A stretch of DNA of 64,000 nt, taken from Aphrocallistes beatrix. Taxonomy: Eukaryota > Porifera > Hexactinellida > Sceptrulophora > Aphrocallistidae. Under the pieces are notes generated by a model. It did no database searches and was not told where the DNA came from. It worked only from the letters and a program-made list of their open reading frames with translations. The stretch covers positions 4,278,001 through 4,342,000 of the forward strand of contig OY725498.1 in the NCBI GenBank assembly GCA_963281255.1, given 5' to 3'. Positions 1 to 10,800 of this stretch are shown here, one piece after another. Position 1 is the first letter of the stretch, and every line of letters begins with the position of its first letter. The translations under genes and the position numbers were made by a program.

Positions 1-981
1 AATTTGAATAATAATAATTTTGGCATCACTACAGTCACCGATGACTGCTTACTTGACTATATTCGTTTCTACTGAGTATACTACATATTTCATTTGAATG
101 CTATTACTCAAGGAGCCTCAATTTTATTAATTGCCTCCAGCCCAAATGCCCCTTAATCCGGGCCTGACGATGTGGCGCTAAATCGCGGATATCTCCCAGT
201 CACTTGTATGCCACTGAAACCATAAAAATGCTGAGTGTCTGCAGTTAACCGCAGCCGATGTTCGTTAATCGTTAGATTTTGAATTTTAAATTTCTTATTG
301 CAAAGTTAGCAAGAAAATGCAGCCGCAGTCCATATAAGAATATTTCATTCAAACGAAGAGTTCAAGGATCGTTCGTGTGTCTATCATAAACATAATTTAT
401 AATTTAATAAACTATAATCGATTCTGAAGATTTCGAATACTTTCGTCCCCTTGGCATAATTTCGGTACCACTCTCAGAAAAATCGTCTGCAATTCATCAA
501 AAACGGAGTCAGGAAAGTCACCCAATAATCTTTGGTTGAATTTGCATAACAAAAGATAACAGACCTGAAATTCCATAGGTAAGTGTTTCTATCTAAAAAG
601 GACAAATACGATCTCCTAAGCAGTGACGTAGGGATAAGTAACGTTTGTAGCATATTAAATAATGCATATATAACCAAATTATTACTTTCCAAGTAACTTT
701 ATAATAAATTGAGATCACGTTAGTCAATCAATTTGCCATAACGACATCTATTCAGATACTACGTAGATAAATCAAAATTATTGGATCAAAAATTTCATTG
801 AAAAGTGAATTACGTATTGAGTTACACAGTTAAAAATATATGACATTATTCGAATTGAAATTTGAAAAGATTCGTGTTTCAATTTGAAATTGTACCAAAT
901 ATTTAAGAAATAACAACAAACAAAACAAAACTACACAACAAATGAGTACTTAAATCAGTTTAAAATATTGGAATAAACTCA
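1..981. other. intergenic, 3' flank of receptor kinase gene
   Basis: AT-rich sequence with no reading frame that looks coding. It lies downstream of the minus-strand receptor kinase and should contain its 3' UTR. No convincing poly(A) signal was seen close to the stop codon. Confidence 0.5.
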
Positions 982-3132
982 TTACTTCCTGTAAGAATAC
1001 TGCAAATCTCTGTACATGTTCTCACTGAGTTTGAGATCTCCTCCTAGCACTGTCTCCCCCCCAGTGCCAGAAGGGGGTTCCAATTTCTCATTCGACAGCT
1101 CCTCGAACATTCGAACCAGATCAGAGAAAGCAGGTCGCTCGTCGGACTCAGGATGCCAGCACAGCACCATGATGAGGTACACGTCTCGGGGACAGCCAGG
1201 GGGAGGGGGGAGCAGGATGGAGTCGTTCAGTTTGCTAATCACAGCGTCCAGTTTGTCGAATGGCCACGGCTTCAAGCCCAAGCTCCAAATCTCGAATAGC
1301 ACCATCGCGTAGCTCCACACGTCACTCTTGGCGTGGTACTTCTTGTAGAAGATGGACTCAGGAGCGGACCACTTGAGGGGGATGATGGTGTTCTCTTTCA
1401 TTTTGTAATAGTCCGAGTCCATCAGTCGGCGAGACATGCCGAAATCGGCGATCTTACACACATTCTGCGCATCCAGCAGGATGTTCCTGGCCGCCAGATC
1501 TCGATGGATGAACCCTTTCTGAGAGAGATAGGCCATCCCGGAAGCGATATCTCGACAGAATCCAACAAAGAGGGGTCCGACCTCCTGGAAGGAGGGAGGC
1601 GTTGGTCTCTGCTTCAGTTTGAGGAGATATTCTCTCAACTCTATCTCCATCAGCTCCGTTATGATGAGTTTAGGATCCGAGACTGTGGTGACGCCGATGA
1701 GTTTCAACACGTTGATGTGGTTGAATTGTCCGATAATGGTCGCCTCCTGAAGGAAAGCTAACTCTTCTTGAGTTTCGGAAGTGTGCTTCATTAATTTGAT
1801 GGCGACAGGAATCTCTCCGATGGGCGTGTCCAATGTTCCTCTCCACACCTCCCCGAAATGTCCTCCTCCCAACCTGTTGAACAGTTTCAAGTTTTCAGGT
1901 TTCAATTCCTTGTATCGAGATCTGTTCATCTGATCGAACAGTGTTGGATAATCGTTCGCTGGTTCCCAATACTTCCCTTGGTACAACTTGGGTTTCGGAG
2001 GGATGGGAGGTGGAGGTGCTTTTCTCCTCTTTGGCACACTGCTACTAACACTTTCCCGCTCAGTTGAACTGGGAACAATAGCAACATAACCCGGCGATAG
2101 AACTTTATAGTTATTATTATGGAACTCTTCTATTTCAAAGTATAAATCCGAGATGTTGCTATGGATGGAGAAAGTACAGTTGTTGACACGGAATGAGTTC
2201 GGAAATTTATTATTCTCGCTCGAGATTGGGATACGGTACGTAGGTCTGAGAGTTTGGTTTTGCAATTCAGACGAGATGTCAGGCAGGTAGCTATACGGAA
2301 CAGTCTTGTGCGGACACGATGTTCCTTTCGAGCTGAGTGTATTTGTTTCATATGCTAATTCCTCGCGAATGATAGGTAGAGGGTGATGCTTTCTTAACTT
2401 GCGTCTTCTATACGACTTGAATAAGCAGTAAATCACGATAACTAAACTCGAAGATGCAATGCAGATGAAGAGGGCGAGAATGGCGTTAATGATAATGATG
2501 ATAGTAGTAATTCCTATAGTAGCTACATGGATTTCTTCAGTGGTATTTTGGGTCCTGGATATTGTTGTAGGATTTTGGGAGATTGTAGAGCTTGTCGAAT
2601 CAGTTTGGGGAGACGTTATTTCCATTGTTTGAGTGTGAATTGTAGTGGTTTGAGTAGTTCGAGTAGTTTGTAGAGTAGAGGTAGTTGGAAAAGAAGTATT
2701 TGAACAAGATTCATTCATTCTCAACTTTCCACTTGGACATATTGCCGTACCATTAGTGTCAACTGTGGCCACGCTACAAGAATTGCACGAACGATCATAC
2801 TGACAAAATTCTCCTGTGAAGCTGGTGTTCAGACACATACAATATGACTTTGAAGATACGAGCACACAAACTCCACCATTCGAACAATTAAGATTAACTG
2901 CATTTCCATTGTTACTACAACGGCGATGAGATTTAATATTACTATACTCACAAAAATGTCCAAACTTTTCAGCTGGACATACGCACTTATCGCCTTGAAT
3001 CAAAACACCATCTCGACAATCAAGCATCGGAGAAGTGAAATTACCGACCACAAATAATGTTGAAACGACGATAAAAATCTGGTATACATACATCTTAAAA
3101 ACAAAACAGTTATTATGCTTAAAACGACTCAA
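982..3132 (-). CDS. EGF-like receptor tyrosine kinase, single exon
   Basis: A 716-residue type I receptor tyrosine kinase in one uninterrupted exon. A hydrophobic signal segment lies at about 14-31. A Cys-rich, EGF-like extracellular part (39-143) and a Thr/Ser-rich stalk (146-198) follow, then a transmembrane helix (about 205-237) with a basic stop-transfer run. The cytoplasmic juxtamembrane region carries a proline-rich segment APPPPIPPKP (372-381), a likely SH3 ligand. The kinase domain (about 415-682) has a Gly loop GGGHFGEVW (422-430), VAIK lysine 446, HRDLAARN (543-550, the tyrosine kinase signature), DFG (563-565), paired activation-loop tyrosines Y575/Y576 and APE (590-592). All catalytic residues are present, so it should be active. 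A TATA-like sequence ends only about 30 bases before the first ATG, so Met14 (codon at 3091-3093), which starts the better signal peptide, may be the true start. The ligand and exact family are not recognisable. Confidence 0.93.
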   Translation of the reverse strand: MSRFKHNNCFVFKMYVYQIFIVVSTLFVVGNFTSPMLDCRDGVLIQGDKCVCPAEKFGHFCEYSNIKSHRRCSNNGNAVNLNCSNGGVCVLVSSKSYCMCLNTSFTGEFCQYDRSCNSCSVATVDTNGTAICPSGKLRMNESCSNTSFPTTSTLQTTRTTQTTTIHTQTMEITSPQTDSTSSTISQNPTTISRTQNTTEEIHVATIGITTIIIIINAILALFICIASSSLVIVIYCLFKSYRRRKLRKHHPLPIIREELAYETNTLSSKGTSCPHKTVPYSYLPDISSELQNQTLRPTYRIPISSENNKFPNSFRVNNCTFSIHSNISDLYFEIEEFHNNNYKVLSPGYVAIVPSSTERESVSSSVPKRRKAPPPPIPPKPKLYQGKYWEPANDYPTLFDQMNRSRYKELKPENLKLFNRLGGGHFGEVWRGTLDTPIGEIPVAIKLMKHTSETQEELAFLQEATIIGQFNHINVLKLIGVTTVSDPKLIITELMEIELREYLLKLKQRPTPPSFQEVGPLFVGFCRDIASGMAYLSQKGFIHRDLAARNILLDAQNVCKIADFGMSRRLMDSDYYKMKENTIIPLKWSAPESIFYKKYHAKSDVWSYAMVLFEIWSLGLKPWPFDKLDAVISKLNDSILLPPPPGCPRDVYLIMVLCWHPESDERPAFSDLVRMFEELSNEKLEPPSGTGGETVLGGDLKLSENMYRDLQYSYRK

Positions 3133-3964
3133 GCAATCCTAATATAGTCTCCAAGTGTGTGTATTTATATAAGAGCATAAGGTAATAACTGCTCGAAACA
3201 AATGGTAGGAGGCTGGTAGTAACATGAAACTGATGATACAATGTTAGAAAAATGTCCTCTAGACTATAAAGTGCTACAAATTGGATTAAGAAATGATTCA
3301 GCTCATGTTTGTACAATAGTTGGATACGCATAACCAATTAAAGTATAAATCAGAAACTGTATTGTAGGAGTTTGACCGCAAAAGTAAACTTTGGTCAATT
3401 CAGTAAAATTGCGAACGTAAGTTTAGATAACATTATAGGCAATACATGTAATGAAGTATTTATATTTCTATCACAAGTTCAATCTATCACCTTGTACTAT
3501 AAGAGAATTCCTATACAGAGCACATGTCAATTGCTATGTTGCAACCTAATTGCTAGATTATCTTGCACACAACATCTCTACATCAAAATCTAAACACTGT
3601 TAAATTGATGCTGTAATGGTAGTGGGATGTGGAAACTAATTAAAAGAATAATTCAAAGAAAATGGCACAAATGATATGATTCTGCAAGGATATCACAAAT
3701 TATATAAAATTCGATGAGAATAGCCTCTTTGATTAAATATATAACTAAATATATAACAGTGTTTACATATCCATATTTCAAAATAGATTTTGCAATTGTA
3801 TTGTAAATAGTTAGTATAGTAAGGAAGATGAAATTTTAAACCACAAATAAACAAGACGAAAAGGAGAGAATAACTATTATGACGATAGTCAAAATCATTT
3901 ATTTTCTCAATTTTTGTTTCTTTGACCATGTCAAATCTCCGATATTCAGAAGTAATCCTTCGGA
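3133..3964. other. intergenic between receptor kinase and FANCM
   Basis: AT-rich with only short frames on both strands that look random. At 3898-3903 the minus strand reads AATAAA, a possible poly(A) signal about 62 bases after the stop of the tentative last FANCM exon. Confidence 0.4.
3162..3172 (-). promoter_or_regulatory. TATA-like box of receptor kinase gene
   Basis: On the minus strand this reads TATATAAATAC and lies 30-40 bases before the first in-frame ATG. Initiation about 30 bases downstream would leave almost no leader for that ATG, which favours the second Met. The assignment rests on motif and position only. Confidence 0.4.
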
Positions 3965-4055
3965 TTATTTTGCCTCCTCAATCAGGTTCTCTAGTACGCT
4001 CGAAATCCTCTTTTTTTCAATCAAAACTGATTCGTTATTACCTGTTAGTAAGATT
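3965..4055 (-). CDS. tentative alternative last exon of FANCM
   Basis: The FANCM stop TGA (4825-4827) overlaps a strong donor, AA|GTGAGTA (exon end 4829, phase 2). The next acceptor that keeps the frame is GATAG|AATCTT (exon start 4055). It adds about 30 residues ending ENLIEEAK before a TAA at 3965-3967. The stretch has a charged, helical protein-like composition and is followed by AATAAA at 3903-3898. Against it, the exon is short, the pyrimidine tract is poor, and the unspliced TGA is an equally possible end. I see no ERCC4-type nuclease motif in it. Confidence 0.3.
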
Positions 4056-4824
4056 CTATCTAGCTACATCTATCAATTTGTTACCTCCACTCGCTACATA
4101 CTTATTCTGTGTTTGGATGGTGCCATGACTAATTGACTGTGTGTTTATAAGTAACCTGCATTTTTCGCCTCATTTGCGGTTAATCAAGAGAAAAAAATGA
4201 TTTCGATTATATACGCTCATTCAAACTTTTCTTGGAGTAACGAATCAAAATTAAATGTTCGATTTTTCTTCTCAGCTTTTAAGAAAATTTATAATAAATT
4301 TAAATTTTCAAAGATCCATTAATAATGATCGACAGAATAGAGCGGTTTATTCAGAAATATTTGAGAAGAGAGCAATTTTATAAATTAATTGAAAAATTAA
4401 CACAAGATTATAAAAAATACTCGAAATATTTATGTGTGAAAGTAACATTTTAACAGTATGCTTAGAATGCAGATAAAAGAGAGATTGATGCATTGGCGAT
4501 AGCTAATGTAGTGGAGCAAAATTTGAGTAATTACTGTATTGTTCTATTTCGATAGCGCTTTTGGAAGTTGATGGTTCTTAGCTACCAGAACCAATGCACG
4601 ATGGTTGAATTAGCCGCCACAATATTCTGATTTTGTCATAGTGCCAACGATAGCATTTGTAGAGGGTTTAATTGATAAATATTATTTTGCCAAAATTGCA
4701 ATAAATTTATGTATAAATTTACATAATATGGAACCAAAAGGGCGGTTACTATATAATATCTCGAGTTTATATGTTCATCGCCGATACGAATGCATTAAAA
4801 AAGCAGCGATTCTAAAACGAATAC

Positions 4825-7800
4825 TCACTTGAGAATGTTGTTCCCAGCATGAGCTAGTATCTTGTGTTTTTTCGGATCAATGACAAGTTTGTATTTGGGG
4901 TTGAGCTGAGGACTGATGATATCACGCACATACCTGGCGTACATACTCGAATCATTGCATCCAGTACTGACACTGGTATCGGCAATGAAGTGAGAAATTG
5001 AACTATTGCCAACATAGTTTGATGTTTCTGAGAGAGATCTGTTTTTAGGAGGAACAGGGGATATGAAGGAATTATCTGAATACTCCCCTTCACTCTCAAT
5101 AGCTTCATAATCGATGAAAGAATTTAATTTCCGTTTTTTAATCGGATGTTTTTTCACCTTGTTGGGTAGAACAAGTTCAGGACTGAACTGTGAAGATATA
5201 ACTCTACGTTTAGAGTGAAACTTTCGCTTTTTAAACAAACTATTAAGAGCCTCATTTTCTGAATCAGAAGACTCAAGAATTTTACGTGGACATTTCCCGT
5301 TTATTTTACACACCGAACTTGTATTATGAACCTCTGTGAAACTCTCTGAAGTGATCGGGTTCTCAATCATAGGAGAAATGGGAACATTCCTTAGCCTGGA
5401 ATTGGAATCTACGAAGATGACGTCAGAATCTGATAGTATGCTTATAGGATTTGGCGTACTCGTCTTAGAAAGTAATTTTAGAGCGTTTGAAGGTACTTTT
5501 GCGTTTATAGGAGAATCAAATATTGAGTTAGAATCTTGAAAGTTTAAATCTACCTTTTTGACCTCAATCTCCTCAAAGTTCAATGAATGATCGGAATTTG
5601 GATTCTTGCAATCGTCAAAACAAATTCCGACAGATTCTTCTTCCAAACTCAAGTCAGGAGTAGCTACATGTTTTTTAATCATATCGGAACCCAGTGGGGA
5701 AATGTATAATTCTTGAGATGACAATAATGGAGAAGACAAGGGTGTGCTTTTTTGACTTAGTGGAGAATGCAGATTTTGTAGGGGAAGTGAGGCCTGGAAT
5801 GTATTAATGTGAGCCTGGCTTACATCAGAATCAATTTCATCAGAAGAAGATTCAAGTCTGAAGATCTTGAGTTTCGTACGAGAAGAAGAGAATGGGTGCT
5901 TTGTCACGAATTCATTTTCTTCAATATTGTCAGACACTGCGTTTTGTTCAGTTAGTTGCTTCGGAGATCCTGTATAGGAATCAGATGAATCTACGTCTGA
6001 GTCTATCTGTGTGTGTTTCTTCTTGCTACGAGGTAGGAGAGAGTTGCTGACATGGCGGTTAATGTTTGTCCTAGGAATGTGAAGAAATATATTAACCAAA
6101 TTTGACAGATAGAATGCTGAAATGTAGGTTATGAACTTACTTAATCGTCAGCTGTTTAAGACCAGATTGGATAGATTGTTGGACTGGCTGTGCAGGTTGA
6201 TATTTCTCTAATCCAGCTTCAAAGTCCACAACAACATCCTCGCATGTCTCAAAAGTTTCGAATAAACTGACACAGGAAATAAGACAGATAGAAGAGAATG
6301 AGTGTCCTATACAGCTACTCTGTATGCGAGACTGAATCCCTAGCCACTCAGAGCAATCTAATTCTTCTGATTTATCCATGGTATCTTTATCAAGTCCATC
6401 TAAGAAACAGAACTGGATTATTTCGAGGATTTAGTCGATTTTCAAATTTACACACAATATTTATGATGTACAGTCGACTCTGCTTAATAGGACCACCGGT
6501 TAATCGGACCAACCGCTTAATCGGACCACTTTTGGCAGGACCGGAATAGTTCTCACACATAGAAGCTAATACAAAATATTCTCGATTAATAGGGTTCTCT
6601 GCTTAATCGGGCCAAAATGTCCTTTGTGGTCCTATTAACCGGAGTCGACTGTATTTTAGTTATAAGCCAACAACAATAAAATTACCAGTTGATGTACAGC
6701 TATCTTCTTCGCCCATTAAAGCTAGCATTTCTCTCTTCTCAGTGAATGGAGCAAACCTCTGCTGCATTCTATGAATCACTCCCTGCCCCATACAATACTT
6801 GAGTGTCCAATCATTCAACTCGTCTCTAGATAGGTATGCCTGATCCTTATTCAACTCAAATGCAGCACTAGTGAATCCAGGAAAATTCTTTAAACCATTT
6901 CTAAGTTTGCCTCTCTTAGATTTTGCTTTACTACCAGGAGGGATGACAGGAGATTTCTTCTCTTGTTGGAGACACACCTTGTTAGGTTGTGGATGAATGT
7001 GTGCGGGAATCATTTTAGGATTGTCAGTGGCGAAGGTGAGATGCTTACGTCCCTCTGTCACTATTTTATAGACATGCTTTTTCGAAGTTTGACACTTTTT
7101 GTAGTCCAGTTCTTCTTTACCCTCTGTGAGTAGCATCACGATACGACCCTCTCTCTTACGACCTGTGAATGCATCACATAACAAACACGCTGCATTAGTC
7201 AATTCAAAATGAATGGGATATTATTCTGGCAATTAAATTGTTTTCTTTTGGCTACCATTATTTTGGCAAAAATTTGTATTCTGACTCCTATCTTGAGTGC
7301 CAAAATAATGACATTTCAGGACAATTTAGTTGCCAAAATTCTTGTACATACGTACGTTTCAAAATGAGTAATCAAGTCGCTCTAAAACTGAGGTTAAACT
7401 AACCTGTTCTGCCCATTCTCTGCACGTATCTGGTAGGAGTTTTGGGGGAATCAAAACAAACAATCAGATCTACATCCCCTATATCCAGCCCCTCCTCACC
7501 CACACAGGTGGACACTAACACGTTATACCCTCCCTCTCTGAACCTGTCTACAACTTTAAGCTGTTCCTTCTGAGTGAATCCCTTCACTTTCCCTTCAGAA
7601 GGTCTCCCTCCATGTCCATAGAAACTCATCACTCTTACAAGAGGTTTGTGCCTGAATAACATCGTACTAATCTCCTCAACACTGTCTCGATACGAACTGA
7701 ATATCATCACACGAGTGTGAGTATTTCCATCAGAGTACGCTAGCTTCAAATGTGAGACTACCACCTCTTCAAGCTTCACAAGTTTGGGGTGACTGTAGAA

Positions 7801-10800
7801 GAAATCGTCTGTAGCGAGCTCAGTGGTCAACTAAAGTAAATAAATAAATAAAAAATTGATTGAAGAAACTACCAGGCACAGAAAGCTGATTTTTGGCATG
7901 TGGAAGTCTTTTGGCTATGGCTCCACTAAGTTCTGACCTCAGACGAAAATGTCGACTCATCATGGAATTATGACGTCATTGTCACCATTTTATAATTAGA
8001 AATTTCAGTTTTTCGACTATAACTCAGCCATTTTAGGTGATAGAAGGCTGAAATTTTAATAGAATGTGTATATTAATATATCTCACATATTATGCAACCA
8101 ACTATCATGAAAAAATGATGACTCATTACTCTGTTATGACGTCATCATTACGCATCAAAAAAAATTTTAAATTGACAAATTTTGTGATTTTTGGTGCGAT
8201 ATCGATTATAGCAGTAGACGGACGCCTCCGCGAAGCGCGCTTGTGAACAAATAAATAAAGATTGAAGTTTCCAACACAAATGCCGACTTACATCAATAGA
8301 TTTGTCATTAAAAGACAGAACGCTAAGGTTTGGGTCATTCGAGTTCGCTCGTAGGAAGTACTTGTGCATAGAGTCCACCAGTTTCTCCATCTTCACCATA
8401 ATCTCCCTCAGCTCCAAATTCTTCCTGACTTCAGACGCTAGTCGTGAAGAGGCTTTTCCTTCACTCACGAGGCGAGTAATGGAGGTGTAGCAGGCTCTGA
8501 TTCCACTGGAATACAGCTGCTCGTAGGAGTGGTAGAGGCTTATTCCGAGGGCGAATTCTCCCTCTACCGTGCCAATATAGGCGCCAGATACGCTGTTGCG
8601 GAAAGATTCACGCGCCTATTTGTGAAATAGAGCGCGTAAATTCTGCAACCTCTATCTGAAAAACTATAATTTGGAAATCCCTATCAAACCTTGATTAGTT
8701 GGAATCTACCTAACCTCTTCGGGTCATCAGTATACACAGCTTTCTGCGAGTAGAGCTTTTTTAGTACTCCACCTAACACAATTAAAAACTTCGACACAAT
8801 CTCCCCCAGTACTCCTTCTAACTTCGCTACAAACTTCTCTACCTTCCTCTCGTGTGTGTAAGGAATCACGTCGATAGATTCTTCAGTGCGTAGCTCTATG
8901 CATGCAATGTGCAGGTTATTTAATACCTAGGATATATGTATATAACAATAATTCTCTCCAATACTGTGAATCCATAGTTACTTATACAGCAGCTATTTCA
9001 AGTTACTCTTTTCAAAATTGATAACCCTATGCTAATAATGTTTATGGGAGTGATTAATAAAAATGTTTGAAATACTTATCTGACATTATTTTTAAAATTT
9101 CTGGGTTAAAACTTTGCTATTATTTTTTAAAGAGTTAGGAACCTGCGGTGTATAAATTTAAGAAATGTGTGTATTATTTTGCTAAAATGTTGCTGCATAT
9201 TTGAGTTGAAACAACAATACAGTTTCTTTGAAAATATTTGGTGCTATGTTTTCAACCCAAGAACGGAAATTAGATTTGAAGTACAAAAAAGTTTGGTGCT
9301 TTTAATTAATGATGTTGCTTTATGGAATCATTCTATCAAAGATGATTATAGAAATAACATTCGTCTAGGACAGAGAGAAACACGAACTGATAAAATATTG
9401 TCATGTCGAATTCTGCGTTTGCAAATGATTGACGCTAATTAGAGACGATATTTTGTTACTTCGACTTGAATTATGTCCCAAATGCAAATAAACTAATTAT
9501 CGATTCAAAAGTTCAATTGGTCAATTAGTGTAAACCTTCGTTTAATTGCAACTGCTCATACTGTGGAATGTATTGTTCCGCTATCTACGTACATCGGTCT
9601 ACAATCTTGAAGAAAAAACTCCTTTCTCGATAGAAAGAGATAAACGCTTATAATTATCATCCGATTTCATTGTAACCGAAGTTCATTGTATATCTATTTC
9701 ATGTATTACAGCATAAACAATTATATAATTATATTTTTCCTTTCTTCTTTCTTCCTGTTCGTACTGACGCGACAATATTACACGCCATTCAATTGAAAAG
9801 GGTCTCTTCGCATGGATTTTTCCATAAATCTCTGAATTATCAATGAAGCATAACTTCTCCGGAACAAAATGACCAACGACTCCGAGGCATTATTGTGGTG
9901 ACATGATTTAGGCTGGTGGTAATAAAACATGCAAAGAAGTCATTTGTCGACATTGAATCAACTAGAACCTAGATCTGACCAAGCAACTGGATCATGTGCT
10001 TAGTTAGACAGTAAGACAAAACCATTCGAATTGCAAGTTTTAAATCATAGTTCTAAATAATAGTTTCAATTGGGAATGCTAATCATTGACAAATTTTACA
10101 TATTGAATCGATAAATAAATCCGGTACTCTTATGGATTAGTTCCGATGCCAAATGCTCTAAAAGACATTCAAAATTCAAATCAAACTTGCCCTATTTAGA
10201 AAGTTCAAGAATATTGTCTACAAAAGACCTCAGAATATCTGAACTGAACTGTAATAGATTTCGTCATCTTTGATTAAAAGTTATGAGGGATTCTGCATCT
10301 GCCGAAATTATAGATTCGTCCCCACTTGAGCGGCCTTATTTTGAGCGAAACCCACTTGAGCGACTAACTATTTTAGCGAAACTCAAAAAGGCGAAGTGAG
10401 GATGTGGACAAACATTGATCTTAAAGAGTCGCTCAAAATCATGGCACTCAAGTGGGGAAAGATCAAATTATATAGGATATGGGAGAGGGGTATAAATTAT
10501 GCGGGGTTATAAGTTTCGTGCCGCGTGGAACTCTTACCACCATAATTACAGAATCCTAGAAATAACTACTAAAAATGCATAAATTAAACGACTCACCTCT
10601 TGAATCGCTCCCAAATCATCACCAGGTGTCGCACTCAAACCCAACACCCTAAACTGAACTCTATTCACAACCAACTCCCGTACCACCTGACAATACGCGT
10701 AATTCCCCAGTGCTTTGTGTGCTTCATCTATCACACAGCACACGATCTCCTTGGCAGGACATATCCCTGAGGATAGGTCATTCTGCATAACTTGAGGTGT

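Noticed and set aside
4641-4832. 63-codon plus-strand frame at the FANCM 3' end
   Set aside because: It overlaps the FANCM last exon on the opposite strand, is AT-rich and has no protein features.
6243-6340. A 52-nt intron inside FANCM exon 8
   Set aside because: A GT..AG pair exists, but its removal would shift the frame away from the conserved continuation, while the unspliced exon stays open.
9167-9442. 91-codon plus-strand frame inside FANCM intron 3
   Set aside because: It has intronic position, random-looking composition and no recognisable motif.
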